DNA of 64,000 bases from CAVPWP01 sp050789285 (GTDB taxonomy: Bacteria > Pseudomonadota > Alphaproteobacteria > Rhodobacterales > Rhodobacteraceae), in contig NZ_JBOUVX010000002.1 in NCBI RefSeq assembly GCF_050789285.1, positions 496,001 through 560,000 of the forward strand, given 5' to 3'. Made by a program: the position numbers and the translations under genes. Positions within the stretch are counted from its first letter, which is position 1; each line of letters begins with the position of its first letter. This document shows positions 1 to 10,573 of this stretch, one piece after another. The notes beneath the pieces were generated by a model. It was not told the origin of the DNA and did no database searches. It saw only the letters and a program-made list of their open reading frames with translations.

Positions 1-3
1 GAC

Positions 4-1038
4 ATGCTGGCAGTGCTTCTGTTTGCGGGGCTCGCGGCCGCGGCGATCTTGCCGGCGGCATTCGATGGCCTCGTCGACGATGACGATCCCCTGAACGATG
101 GCGCAGGCGCCACAGGCGGGAAGGCCGCGACCCTGCCGGGCGACGGCCCTGCCGACGACGGCGTGGATGACGGCGTGGAGGGCCACGCGCGCGACAACAC
201 CGGAAACGACCTTTCGGAGGATGAGGACGACGGGACGGATCACGAAATCCCGGTCGAGGCCCGCGACGCCGTTCTGGGCGACTTCGACGCCGCCCGCGAC
301 ACCTGCACCATCACGACCGACACCTGGGACAGCGAATTCTCGCTGGCGGAAGATCCGTCGGGCAAGGGCGCCATGCTTTGCTTCACCAGTGCCTCGGGCG
401 AAATGACGCGGCTGCACTTCCCCGACCTCGGCCGCGTTCCGGTCGAAGCGATCGCGTTGCGCATCGACGCGGGCGAGGGATCGGGTCCGACCGTGCTTCC
501 CCTCGCCGAGGTCTTCGCCGCCGCCGACGAGATTTCGCCGGCCTCCCCCGCCGACGTCCCCGAAGACTTCCCCGGCACGGTCGACCCCTTCGCGCCGCTG
601 GCCCCGATCGCCCCCGACCTTCCCGATGGGCTTCCTGTTCCGCTGAGCGGTGTGACGGCCCTGGCCCCCGTCGATCCCGATCTTCCGGACCTGCCACCCG
701 ATGATCCCAGCGACACCGGCATTCTTGCGCCAGAGCGCGACGACGCGTCGGGACAGGGGCCGGACGGCGACACGACGTCCGGTCACGAGCCATCGCTGAT
801 CCACGTCGACCCGAAGACCGGCCTGCCCATCGCCGTCCTGATCAACGACTTCGGCGCCCACGATCTTCTTGCGGTCACGCTGTCGCCGTCGGCCGCCAAG
901 GCAGCCCTGGACATCACCGTCGCGCCGGACGAGGCGGGCACAGGGTCGGTCGTCCTCATTGACGGGCTGCCCGTCGCGACGCTGCCCGGTGCCGCGGGCG
1001 TGCAGCCCTCGCAGATCCGCGTCACGGTTTCTGCCTAG
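4..1038 (+). CDS. Acidic, proline-rich hypothetical protein with N-terminal membrane segment
   Basis: Not a family I can name. The 344-residue product opens with a short hydrophobic stretch (about residues 2-20) followed directly by a run of aspartates, the layout of Rhodobacteraceae proteins that are anchored or exported with an acidic linker. Residues 20-80 are very rich in Asp, Gly and Glu; residues 185-255 hold a Pro/Asp/Leu-rich stretch with short repeats of the LPDLPP type. The C-terminal third looks folded. The ATG sits three bases into the window, so a longer true start upstream cannot be excluded. Codon use matches the core genome. Function unknown; a periplasmic or surface role is inference. 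Confidence 0.6.
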   Translation: MLAVLLFAGLAAAAILPAAFDGLVDDDDPLNDGAGATGGKAATLPGDGPADDGVDDGVEGHARDNTGNDLSEDEDDGTDHEIPVEARDAVLGDFDAARDTCTITTDTWDSEFSLAEDPSGKGAMLCFTSASGEMTRLHFPDLGRVPVEAIALRIDAGEGSGPTVLPLAEVFAAADEISPASPADVPEDFPGTVDPFAPLAPIAPDLPDGLPVPLSGVTALAPVDPDLPDLPPDDPSDTGILAPERDDASGQGPDGDTTSGHEPSLIHVDPKTGLPIAVLINDFGAHDLLAVTLSPSAAKAALDITVAPDEAGTGSVVLIDGLPVATLPGAAGVQPSQIRVTVSA

Positions 1039-1054
1039 GACGGCCGCGTCCGGT

Positions 1055-1576
1055 TCAGACCGACGGACCCGCAGGCCATGGCTCGGGGCGCGCGGCATAG
1101 CTGACGTAAAGCGGGTGGCGTGGGTGACCTTGCCGGGTCAGTCCCAGCGCGTGAAGCTTCGCCCCCGTGGCCCGCATCAGCGCCTCGACCTCGGGGCCGC
1201 GATTCAGATGCTCGCCATGGGCGCCCCAGGCGCAGACGATCCTGTCGGCCCAGGCGCAGCCGCGCAGGATCGCCGCGTCGTTGTCGGCCCCCACGGGGTC
1301 GGGGTGGGCGCGCATCAGCTTTGGGTCGGTCTGGCGCAGCGCGAAGATGTTGCAGACCCGGAAGGCGCCGAAGCCCAGCGCACGGGCGCGCCGTTCGCAA
1401 CGTTCGACCGTGGGGTCGTTCTGTGTCTCGGTCGCGGTCGACGGGTTCAGCATCACGAAAAGTGCCTTGCTCCCCGCCGGGTTCCAGACGCGGGTCAGTT
1501 CATAGCGGTAGGCTTCGCAATCGGAATAGACGGCAAGACTGTCGGCATCGCCCTTCCTGTGCGCCCGGCTGATCAT
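1055..1576 (-). CDS. DUF1643 family protein
   Basis: A 173-residue protein matching the DUF1643 family: the segment with FVMLNPSTAT and a following RCERRA run is its signature, and the length is typical. Biochemical role is unknown in the family. Its ATG overlaps the truB stop by four bases (1573-1576, ATGA), so it is translated as the last gene of the truB transcript. The 3' end lies 16 bases from the stop of the convergent acidic protein gene. Confidence 0.8.
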   Translation of the reverse strand: MISRAHRKGDADSLAVYSDCEAYRYELTRVWNPAGSKALFVMLNPSTATETQNDPTVERCERRARALGFGAFRVCNIFALRQTDPKLMRAHPDPVGADNDAAILRGCAWADRIVCAWGAHGEHLNRGPEVEALMRATGAKLHALGLTRQGHPRHPLYVSYAARPEPWPAGPSV

Positions 1577-2478
1577 TCAAGGATCACCCGCGTCGGATGC
1601 AGCTCGCCCCCGCGATAAGTGCCGATCGCCACCGCCCGACCCTTGCACGACGCCCAGGCCGTTTCGCCATAGTCGGCGTCCGACGCCACGACCGGCGCCG
1701 GGTTGCCATGGCGCAGGCGCGCGGCGGCTTCCGGGGTGCAGCGAACCTGAGGCAGATCGGACAGGGCGATCTCGAGCGGGTGCAGAAAGGCGTCGAGCGC
1801 CTCGGTGCCGGCGGCGGCCTCGATCGCGTCGAGCGTGATCGCGTCTTCCAGATCGAAGGGGCCCGACCACTGGCGGGTCAGGGCCTCGACATGGCCGTGA
1901 CAGCCCAGGACCTCGCCCAGATCGCGGGCGATGCTGCGCACATAGCCGCCCTTGCCGCAGACCATCTCGAGCACGACGTGGTCGGGATCGGGACGGTCGA
2001 TCAGAGTCAGGCTTTCCACGTAAAGGGGCCGCGCCTCGATCTGCGGATCGTCGCCTTCGCGGGCAAGCTTGTAGGCGCGTTCGCCGTCGATCTTCACCGC
2101 CGAAAACTTTGGCGGCACCTGCAGGATATCGCCGACGAAGCGGGGCAGCGCGGCCTCGATCTGGGCCGTGGTGGGCCGCAGGTCCGAGGCGGCGATCACC
2201 TCGCCCTCGGCGTCGTCGGTGTTCGTCGCCGCGCCCAGCCGGACCGTGAAGCGATAGGCCTTGAGCGCATCCGCGATGAAGGGGACGGTCTTCGTCGCCT
2301 CGCCGAAGGCCACGGCCAGAACCCCGGTCGCCGCCGGGTCCAGCGTGCCCGCGTGCCCGGCCTTCTGCGCGCCGAAGGCCCATCGGACCTTGTTGACGAC
2401 CGCGGTCGAGGTCGGCCCGGCCGGCTTGTCGACCACCACCCAGCCGTTGATCGCTTTGCCTGATTTCCGGCGCGCCAT
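1573..2478 (-). CDS. truB: tRNA pseudouridine(55) synthase TruB
   Basis: Isomerises U55 in the T-loop of elongator tRNAs to pseudouridine in the cytoplasm. The catalytic motif GTLDPAATG is present with the nucleophilic Asp at residue 47, and the N-terminal NGWVVVDKPAG strand and the RSIARDLG motif further on are typical. At 301 residues it has family length. It is followed with overlap by the DUF1643 gene and preceded by the glycosidase and rbfA; the rbfA-truB proximity is common because both act in translation. Confidence 0.95.
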   Translation of the reverse strand: MARRKSGKAINGWVVVDKPAGPTSTAVVNKVRWAFGAQKAGHAGTLDPAATGVLAVAFGEATKTVPFIADALKAYRFTVRLGAATNTDDAEGEVIAASDLRPTTAQIEAALPRFVGDILQVPPKFSAVKIDGERAYKLAREGDDPQIEARPLYVESLTLIDRPDPDHVVLEMVCGKGGYVRSIARDLGEVLGCHGHVEALTRQWSGPFDLEDAITLDAIEAAAGTEALDAFLHPLEIALSDLPQVRCTPEAAARLRHGNPAPVVASDADYGETAWASCKGRAVAIGTYRGGELHPTRVILE

Positions 2479-2558
2479 GGTCCTGCCTTCGATGTCTGTT
2501 CGGGGGCCGCCGTGCTAGCCGCCGCGCCCGCCGCCGTCAATCCGGTGTCGCCCTGCCG

Positions 2559-3308
2559 TCAGTCGGCGGGCACGACCAGGCCAATGATCGGGCCCATCGG
2601 CAGCCCCACGTCGTTGCGCCCCAGCGCGGGCGCGTAAAGCCGCGAGACGTTGCCATCGAGGTAAAGCGCGTTGGGCGTGCCCATCTGGTCGCGGAAGAAG
2701 CGCGCGAAGGTGTGGAAGTTCACCGGACGGTCGCTGATTGCCGCGACCACGGTGCCGTCGGCCGTGACGCCCACGCCGTTGCGGACATAGCGCGACGATC
2801 CGCCCTCGATGAAGCGCGGATGAAGCGTGCCGTCGATCACCAGCATCGGCCCCGACTGGGTGGCGAAGCGGCAGTCCGGCCGGTCGGCGGCATAGGCGCG
2901 GCTTTCGATGACCTGTGCCCAACCGTCGCCGATGCAGAAGACCCCGTTGGGCAGCATCCCGAAGTTGCCGGGGCCTGCCGAGGTGATCACCCCGCGCGCC
3001 TCGCCCCGGGGATCGAGGTAATGCCCGACCGGCGATCGGTCGGTGTGGAACATGCCTGCGTTCATGGCAAAGCCAAGGTCGGCGCCTTCATCTGCAAGGG
3101 TGTCGCGCACCCGCTGGAAGCTGCCCAGGATCGCGCCGTCCGGATCGGTCAGAAACAGCCGCAGGTCATCCGAGGCAGGGTCGGCGGTGCAGACCGAGAA
3201 GGGCACGCCTTCGAACACGTCGCGCCGACAGTCGGCCGTGGCCGGCGCCGCGAAGGCGGCGAAGGTCAGGGCAAGAAGGGCGGATAGTGCCGGTCTAGTC
3301 GAGATCAC
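2559..3308 (-). CDS. Secreted phosphodiester glycosidase family (NAGPA/DUF2233) protein
   Basis: Resembles the phosphodiester glycosidase (NAGPA-like, DUF2233) family: NAGMFH, NGVGVTADG and NALYLDGNVSRL are the recognisable blocks. The substrate in bacteria is not established. I chose the GTG at 3308 because it puts a clean signal peptide (about residues 1-25, ending APATADC) at the N terminus and overlaps the rbfA stop by only 14 bases; an ATG at 3371 in the same frame would add 21 non-signal residues inside rbfA. Product about 249 residues, probably periplasmic. Lies in an rbfA-glycosidase-truB minus-strand run. Confidence 0.75.
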   Translation of the reverse strand: MISTRPALSALLALTFAAFAAPATADCRRDVFEGVPFSVCTADPASDDLRLFLTDPDGAILGSFQRVRDTLADEGADLGFAMNAGMFHTDRSPVGHYLDPRGEARGVITSAGPGNFGMLPNGVFCIGDGWAQVIESRAYAADRPDCRFATQSGPMLVIDGTLHPRFIEGGSSRYVRNGVGVTADGTVVAAISDRPVNFHTFARFFRDQMGTPNALYLDGNVSRLYAPALGRNDVGLPMGPIIGLVVPAD

Positions 3309-3696
3309 GGCGCACGTTGGCCTGCGACAGCATGCGGCGGGTCTCGTCCATGCGGTCGAAGGTTTCGTCAAGCACGAAGCGGATGTCGGGCGCGTATTTC
3401 AGGGCAAGCCCCTTCGTCACGCTGCGACGGATTTCCGAGCGGTTGCGGTTGAGCACCGCAAGCGCCTCGTCCCGATGCTCGCCACCCAGCGGCAGCACAT
3501 AGGCGGTGGCCGTCTTGAGGTCGGGCGAGGTCCGCACCTCGCCCACGGTGATCGACAGTGCGTTCAGTTCGGGGTCATGCACCTCGCCCCGCGACAGGAC
3601 CTCGGACAGGCGCCGGCGGATCAGTTCGCCGACGCGCAACTGACGCTGCGAGGGGCCGGTGCCTTCATGAGATCTCGATTTCGCCATGCCGCCCAT
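3295..3696 (-). CDS. rbfA: Ribosome-binding factor A
   Basis: A 30S assembly and cold-adaptation factor that binds the 16S rRNA 5' region. The 133-residue protein has the expected KH-like fold sequence, with the N-terminal SQRQLRVGELIRRRLSEVL block, the HDPELNALSITVGEVRTSPDL block and the APDIRFVLDETFDRMD block. It is the first gene of a minus-strand run (rbfA, glycosidase, truB, DUF1643) and is divergent from dapB with about 90 bases between start codons. Confidence 0.93.
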   Translation of the reverse strand: MGGMAKSRSHEGTGPSQRQLRVGELIRRRLSEVLSRGEVHDPELNALSITVGEVRTSPDLKTATAYVLPLGGEHRDEALAVLNRNRSEIRRSVTKGLALKYAPDIRFVLDETFDRMDETRRMLSQANVRRDLD

Positions 3697-3788
3697 CTAC
3701 GCCTTCGCATGCCCCGCTTCAAGGCGGGCTTTGCCAAGCCGGCGACATGGCGCTAGACGGGGTGGCGAAGCGAAACGGGAGACCACGG

Positions 3789-4601
3789 ATGAGCGACCTG
3801 CCGGGCATCGTCGTCACGGGCGCCTCGGGGCGGATGGGGCAGATGTTGATCCGCCTCGTCGCCGAAAGCCCTGCCGCCCGCCTTGTCGGCGCGCTTGAAC
3901 GGCCGGGCCATGACTGGATCGGCCGCGATGTCGGCGTCGCGATGGGAGGCGCGGCGCTGGGCGTGACGGTGGGCGACGATCCGCTCGAGGCCTTCGCGCA
4001 GGCGCAGGCGATCCTCGACTTCACGTCGCCCGAGGCCAGTGTCGAGTTCGCGATGCTCGCGGCACAGGCCCGGGCCGTGCACGTGATCGGAACAACGGGC
4101 TTCGACCAGGATCAGATCGCGAAGCTGCGTCTTGCCGCCCGGCATGCGGTGGTCATCCGCGCCGGCAACATGAGCCTCGGGGTGAACCTTCTCGTCGGGC
4201 TGACGCGCAAGGTCGCCGCCGCGCTGGGCGAGGATTTCGACATCGAAATCGTCGAGGCGCATCATCGCCACAAGGTCGACGCGCCATCGGGCACCGCGCT
4301 CATGCTGGGCGAGGCGGCGGCCGAAGGGCGCGGTGTCCGCCTTGCCCAGGTCGCGGATCGTGGCCGCGACGGCATCACCGGGGCGCGCACGCCCGGTCAC
4401 ATCGGCTTTGCGGCGATCCGCGGCGGCGACATCGTGGGCGAGCATGACGTGATCTTCGCCGGGCCGGGCGAGCGTATCCGGCTAAGCCATGTGGCCACCG
4501 ACCGGGCGATCTTCGCGCGCGGCGCGCTGCGGGCCGCGCTTTGGGGCCTTGGTCGGCATCCCGGCGCCTACGACATGGCGGACGTTCTTGGCCTTGACTG
4601 A
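3789..4601 (+). CDS. dapB: 4-hydroxy-tetrahydrodipicolinate reductase
   Basis: NAD(P)H-dependent reduction of 4-hydroxy-tetrahydrodipicolinate in the diaminopimelate/lysine pathway. The cofactor loop GASGRMG is at residues 11-17 and the catalytic block EAHHRHKVDAPSGTA is at about 156-170 with His158, His159 and Lys162. I start at ATG 3789, giving 270 residues with the Rossmann strand at the N terminus as in the family; the same frame is open upstream to 3558 but those residues lie antisense to rbfA and are not family sequence. Confidence 0.95.
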   Translation: MSDLPGIVVTGASGRMGQMLIRLVAESPAARLVGALERPGHDWIGRDVGVAMGGAALGVTVGDDPLEAFAQAQAILDFTSPEASVEFAMLAAQARAVHVIGTTGFDQDQIAKLRLAARHAVVIRAGNMSLGVNLLVGLTRKVAAALGEDFDIEIVEAHHRHKVDAPSGTALMLGEAAAEGRGVRLAQVADRGRDGITGARTPGHIGFAAIRGGDIVGEHDVIFAGPGERIRLSHVATDRAIFARGALRAALWGLGRHPGAYDMADVLGLD

Positions 4602-4649
4602 TCCGCGCCGCTGACTTGTTCGTATCCTCCCCCAACAAGGGAAGGGAAC

Positions 4650-5012
4650 ATGATGCGCATCGTCCTGACGTCGTTTGTCCTGTCGCTGATGTTTGCCACG
4701 ACCGCCCCTGCCGCGCAGGAATTCCAGACGGTCCGCGAACAGGACCGTTTCGTGAATCTCGTGTCGGGGCGCGAACTGACGCGCTTCGGCATCAAGCTGA
4801 CGGTCACGCCGGATGGCGAGATCCGGGGCCGCGCCTTCGGGCGTCCGGTCAGCGGAAACTGGCAGTGGAGCGACGGCTATTTCTGCCGAACCCTCTTTTA
4901 CGGGGACCGTGACCTTGGCCCGAACTGCCAGGAAGTGAAGGTGCAGGGCGAGACGATCCGCTTCACCTCGGATCGCGGGCAGGGGATCTATGCCGACCTG
5001 ACGCTGGAATAG
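4650..5012 (+). CDS. Small secreted hypothetical protein
   Basis: A 120-residue product with a clear signal peptide (about residues 1-22, ending at TAPAAQ), then a compact domain with two cysteines in the CRTLFYGDRDLGPNC stretch that could form a disulfide in the periplasm. The start may be ATG 4650 or the adjacent ATG 4653; AAGGGAA just upstream is a ribosome-binding site. It follows dapB by about 50 bases. Relatives next to dapB in Rhodobacteraceae are, from memory, sometimes labelled as dihydrodipicolinate reductase; nothing in the sequence supports that. Confidence 0.75.
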   Translation: MMRIVLTSFVLSLMFATTAPAAQEFQTVREQDRFVNLVSGRELTRFGIKLTVTPDGEIRGRAFGRPVSGNWQWSDGYFCRTLFYGDRDLGPNCQEVKVQGETIRFTSDRGQGIYADLTLE

Positions 5013-5015
5013 CGC

Positions 5016-5207
5016 CTAGAAGTCGACCGCGATCCCCTTCTTCTCCCAGTCGCCGAAGCGCACGGGTTCGGGGCCGTCACGTCCGCCAAGTTCGGCAGGA
5101 AGGTCCACCGGCTTCTGCGCCTTGCGCCGTTCTTCGGCTTCCTTCAGGGCGCGAAGGGCGGCGGGGGGAAGGTCGGCCGGGGCGTCGGCGCCTGTTTCGT
5201 CGGTCAT
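5016..5207 (-). CDS. DUF1674 / SDHAF4-like succinate dehydrogenase assembly factor
   Basis: The C-terminal motif GGRDGPEPVRFGDWEKKG ending in DF is diagnostic of DUF1674, the family of mitochondrial SDHAF4, which helps load flavinylated SdhA into complex II. The bacterial role is inferred from that homology. I prefer ATG 5207 (63 residues) because the preceding in-frame residues back to 5258 are not conserved-looking and approach the divergent rsmB promoter; another ATG lies at about 5231. Its stop is three bases from that of the convergent secreted protein gene. Confidence 0.8.
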   Translation of the reverse strand: MTDETGADAPADLPPAALRALKEAEERRKAQKPVDLPAELGGRDGPEPVRFGDWEKKGIAVDF

Positions 5208-5282
5208 CGCATCCGTCCTTGTCCGGGTCATGGCCCTGATATACGCCGGGGAACCCACCGCTCAACCCGGGAAGCAGCAGGA

Positions 5283-6581
5283 ATGGCGAAACAGGGTCTT
5301 GGTGCGCGCCGCGCGGCGTGCGATCTGATGACGGCGGTCACCGCAGGGCACCAGGTGCTGAGCGAGGCGATGCCCGCCGTGCTCGAGCCCCTTGGGCCGC
5401 AGGACCGCGCCCGCGCGCAGCGGCTTGCCACCGAGGCGCTGCGCTGGGCCGGCCGGTCGGACCGTCTGATCGGCCCCTACATCCGCCAGCGCCCACCGGA
5501 AGAGGTGCTCAACATCCTTCGCCTGGCGGTGTGGGAGATGCTGGGCGACCGCGCGCCCTCGCACGCCGTGGTCGACAGCGCGGTCGAGATCACGCGCGCC
5601 CGGCCGGAAACCCGCCGCACGGCGGGCATGGTGAACGCGGTGCTGCGCAACATCCTGCGCGGAGACCCGGACTGGGACGCGCTTGCCGTGCCGCCGCTGC
5701 CCAAGTGGCTGCGCAAGCCGCTGCTGGCCGACTACGGAAAGGGCGCGGTCGAGGCGATCGAAGCCGCACATGCCCGGGGTGCGCCCCTTGACCTGACGGC
5801 GAAGGCGGGCCACGCCGAGGACGTCGCCAGGGCCACGGGTGGCACGCTTCTGCCCACGGGCAGCGTCCGGCTGGGCGCACAGGTCCAGGTCAGTGCGCTG
5901 CCAGGCTTTGCCGAAGGCCATTGGTGGGTGCAGGACGCGGCCGCGGCCCTTCCGGCAAGGGTTCTGGACCCGCGATCGGGCGAGCGCATTCTTGACCTTT
6001 GCGCCGCGCCGGGTGGCAAGACGCTCCAGCTGGCCGATGCGGGGGCAGTCGTCACCGCCCTGGACGTTTCGGGCGCGCGCCTTGCCCGTCTGCGCGAGAA
6101 CCTTGCCCGCACCGGTCTTGCCGCCGAGGTGATCGAAGCGGACGCCCTGACCTGGGACGGGCCGGCCGATTTCGACGCGGTGCTTCTGGACGCGCCCTGT
6201 TCCGCAACCGGAACGATCCGACGCCACCCCGACCTGCCCTTCGCCAAGATCGGGGCTGACCTCTCTGCCCTCGTGTCGTTGCAGGCGCGTCTGATCGACC
6301 GCGCCCTGGACCTTGTGCGTCCGGGCGGGCGGGTCGTCTTCTGCACCTGTTCGCTTCTCAAGGACGAAGGCGAACGCCAGATCGAGGCGGCGCTCACCCG
6401 TCATCCCGGTCTACGCGTTGCTCCTGTCGCCGCCCCGGGGATCGGGTCGGATTGGCTGACGCCGGCCGGCGCCGTCCGTCTGCGGCCGGATTTCTGGCCC
6501 GAACTGGGCGGCATGGACGGCTTCTTCATCGCGCGTCTGGAAAAGCCGGGCCAAGGCGCGAAATCGGCCATGACACCGTGA
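5283..6581 (+). CDS. rsmB: RsmB/NOP-family 16S rRNA (cytosine-5) methyltransferase
   Basis: SAM-dependent 5-methylcytidine formation in 16S rRNA (C967 by analogy). A NusB-like RNA-binding domain spans about residues 1-140 and the methyltransferase domain the rest. Visible motifs: LDLCAAPGGKT from residue 237 (SAM binding), DAPCS at 303-307 with Cys306, and FCTCS at 353-357 with the second cysteine of the NOP mechanism. At 432 residues it is family length. The heparinase-like gene and purH follow, a local order I associate with Rhodobacteraceae. Confidence 0.9.
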   Translation: MAKQGLGARRAACDLMTAVTAGHQVLSEAMPAVLEPLGPQDRARAQRLATEALRWAGRSDRLIGPYIRQRPPEEVLNILRLAVWEMLGDRAPSHAVVDSAVEITRARPETRRTAGMVNAVLRNILRGDPDWDALAVPPLPKWLRKPLLADYGKGAVEAIEAAHARGAPLDLTAKAGHAEDVARATGGTLLPTGSVRLGAQVQVSALPGFAEGHWWVQDAAAALPARVLDPRSGERILDLCAAPGGKTLQLADAGAVVTALDVSGARLARLRENLARTGLAAEVIEADALTWDGPADFDAVLLDAPCSATGTIRRHPDLPFAKIGADLSALVSLQARLIDRALDLVRPGGRVVFCTCSLLKDEGERQIEAALTRHPGLRVAPVAAPGIGSDWLTPAGAVRLRPDFWPELGGMDGFFIARLEKPGQGAKSAMTP

Positions 6582-6643
6582 GGCCGCTCACCTAAAGTGG
6601 CGGCCGGATACCCGTCACCCCGGGTCCGGAGGCAGGACGAACA

Positions 6644-8392
6644 GTGTCGCAGGGAGAAAGCTGGTCGGCGCGGCGAACGCGCGCGATGAACCGGTTGCAC
6701 GCAAGGCTTGCAAGCCTGGCGCGGCCGGCCACGGGATTCGTGAGCCAACCGGAACCGCGCACCATCGGCAGCTATCCCCGCGGGCGGCAGCTGAGCGCCG
6801 GAAATTTCCTGTTCTCGGGCTATCTGGTCGAAGCGCCCGATACCGGCATCTGGGACCTGCCCATGCCCGACGCCGCCTTCGAGACCGAGCTTCACGGCTT
6901 CACCTGGCTTGACGATCTGGCAGCGGTCGGCGACACGGTCGCCTGCGCACGGGCGCGGGACTGGACCCATGGCTGGACCGCGCGGTTCGGCAACGGGCAG
7001 GGCCCGGGCTGGACGCCGGATCTGACCGGCCGCCGCCTGATCCGCCAGATCAACCACGCGATCCTTCTGCTGAACGGCAGCGACCGAGACGTGAGCGAGG
7101 CCTATTTCCGCTCGCTCGCGCGGCAGACGATCTTTCTCAGCCGCCGCTGGCGCGCCGCATCGCCCGGTTTGCCGCGGTTCGAGGCGCTGACAGGACTTGT
7201 CTATGCCGGCCTTGCCCTGACCGGGATGGACCGGCACGTGGGACATGCCATGCGGGCCTTGTCGCGCGAATGCGCGGCGCAAATCGACCGGAATGGCGGT
7301 CTGTCGACGCGAAACCCCGAAGAGCTGCTCGAGGTCTTCACCCTGCTCAACTGGGCCGCGGAAGCGCTGGCCGAGGCCGGGCGGATGCCCGGCCGGTCGC
7401 ATATGGACGCGATCCAGGCGATCGCGCCGACGCTGCGCACCCTGCGCCATTCGGACGGAGGACTGGCGCGGTTCCATGGCGGCGGTCGAGGGCTTGAAGG
7501 CCGGCTCGAGCAGGCATTGGCCGCCTCAGGCGTGCGCGTGGCGCTGCACAACGGGCTTGCGATGGGCTTCGCGCGGCTGGCGCACGGCCGCACCAGCGTC
7601 ATCGTCGATGCCGCGCCCCCCCCGAAGCCCGGCGCTTCGGCCAATGCCCATGCCTCGACGCTGGCCTTCGAACTGACCTCGGGGCGTCGCCCGGTCATCG
7701 TGAACTGCGGCTCGGGCGGGACCTTCGGGCAAAGCTGGCGCCGGGCGGGGCGGGCCACGGCCTCGCATTCGACCCTGGGGATCGAGGGGTATTCGTCGTC
7801 GCGCCTTGGTGTGGCCGGGATCGTGTCGGGCCGCCGGGCCGAGCTTCTGGTCGACGCACCGCGCGACGTGCGCTGTGAACGGGCCGAAGATCCGATCGGA
7901 ACCATCCTTCGCATGGGCCACGACGGCTATGTGCGGACCCATGGCCTGACCCATGTGCGCAACCTTCAGCTGACCTTCAACGGCCGCGGTCTCACGGGGG
8001 AGGACGCGGTGGTTGCCATCGGCCCCGAGGGCGAGCGGCTGTTCGACCTTGCCTTCATGCGGTCGAAGTCGGCGGGCATCCCCTTCTCGGTCCGCTTTCA
8101 CCTGCATCCCGACGTCGACGCGAAGCTCGACATGGGGGGCACCGCCGTGTCGCTTGCACTGAAAAGCGGCGAACTCTGGATCTTCCGCGCCGAAGGCGAC
8201 GCCGCGATGTCCCTTGACCCCAGCGTCTATCTGGAGAAAAGCCGGCTCAGCCCGCGGGCGACGAAGCAGATCGTGCTGGCGGGCCGCGCCATGGACTATG
8301 CGACCAAGGTCAGCTGGTCGCTGGCCAAGGCGCAGGACACGCCGTCGCATGTGCGCGACTTCGAGATGGAAGACCGGTTCGCGCCAGAGTGA
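6644..8392 (+). CDS. Heparinase II/III family protein
   Basis: A 582-residue protein with an alpha-helical N-terminal half and a C-terminal heparinase II/III-like beta domain; ASTLAFELTSGRRPVIVNCG and the ASHSTLGIEGYSSSRLG block are typical. Family members are polysaccharide lyases, but the true substrate of the copies beside purH is not known to me. The start is GTG 6644; ATG 6686 (MNRLHARL) is an alternative, and GGAGG about 12 bases upstream of the GTG only weakly favours it. No signal peptide is evident. Placed between rsmB and purH. Confidence 0.82.
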   Translation: MSQGESWSARRTRAMNRLHARLASLARPATGFVSQPEPRTIGSYPRGRQLSAGNFLFSGYLVEAPDTGIWDLPMPDAAFETELHGFTWLDDLAAVGDTVACARARDWTHGWTARFGNGQGPGWTPDLTGRRLIRQINHAILLLNGSDRDVSEAYFRSLARQTIFLSRRWRAASPGLPRFEALTGLVYAGLALTGMDRHVGHAMRALSRECAAQIDRNGGLSTRNPEELLEVFTLLNWAAEALAEAGRMPGRSHMDAIQAIAPTLRTLRHSDGGLARFHGGGRGLEGRLEQALAASGVRVALHNGLAMGFARLAHGRTSVIVDAAPPPKPGASANAHASTLAFELTSGRRPVIVNCGSGGTFGQSWRRAGRATASHSTLGIEGYSSSRLGVAGIVSGRRAELLVDAPRDVRCERAEDPIGTILRMGHDGYVRTHGLTHVRNLQLTFNGRGLTGEDAVVAIGPEGERLFDLAFMRSKSAGIPFSVRFHLHPDVDAKLDMGGTAVSLALKSGELWIFRAEGDAAMSLDPSVYLEKSRLSPRATKQIVLAGRAMDYATKVSWSLAKAQDTPSHVRDFEMEDRFAPE

Positions 8393-8422
8393 CACCGGAA
8401 GGATCCAGGGGGCCGACAGAGA

Positions 8423-10012
<1,590 letters not shown>

Positions 10013-10013
10013 C

Positions 10014-10520
10014 GTGCAGCCCCTGCGTCTTCATATCGTCGCTCTCGCGGTCTTCCTGCTGGATCAGGTGACGAAGGTCATCGTGGTCCACGCGATGAAC
10101 CTGCGCGAGGTCGGCTCGATCGACGTGCTGCCGCCGCTGTTGAACTTCCGGATGGGGTGGAACCGCGGGATCAACTTCGGGCTCTTTTCGGGCGGCGACG
10201 AGGTCATGCGCTGGATTCTGGTCGCCATCGCCCTTGGGATCGTCGCCTGGGTCTGGTGGTGGATGCGAAGCGAAGACCACGGGCCCCGGGCCGAAGTCGC
10301 GGCAGGGCTGCTGATCGGCGGAGCGCTGGGCAACGTGGTCGACCGGCTGCTTTACGGCGCGGTCGCGGATTTCCTGAACATGTCCTGCTGCGGGATCGAG
10401 AACCCCTACACGTTCAACGTCGCCGACATCGCGATCTTCGCGGGCGCGGTCGGCCTGATCTTCTTCACCGGCGGCGATCGCGACAAGGGCCGTGACGCGG
10501 CCAAGGACAAGAAGGCGTGA
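10014..10520 (+). CDS. lspA: Prolipoprotein signal peptidase (signal peptidase II)
   Basis: Inner-membrane aspartyl protease that removes signal peptides from diacylglyceryl-modified prolipoproteins. Four hydrophobic segments are visible; the catalytic aspartates lie in NVVDRLLYGAVADF and FNVADIAIF. I start at GTG 10014, one base after the purH stop, giving 168 residues; an in-frame ATG at 9972 lies inside purH. The next gene encodes a probable lipoprotein, a natural substrate, and overlaps or abuts its end. Confidence 0.92.
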   Translation: MQPLRLHIVALAVFLLDQVTKVIVVHAMNLREVGSIDVLPPLLNFRMGWNRGINFGLFSGGDEVMRWILVAIALGIVAWVWWWMRSEDHGPRAEVAAGLLIGGALGNVVDRLLYGAVADFLNMSCCGIENPYTFNVADIAIFAGAVGLIFFTGGDRDKGRDAAKDKKA

Positions 10521-10573
10521 CGGCGATGCGTTCCGACGCTAGAAGACGAAGCAAGGGCCTTTCAGGGATCAGG

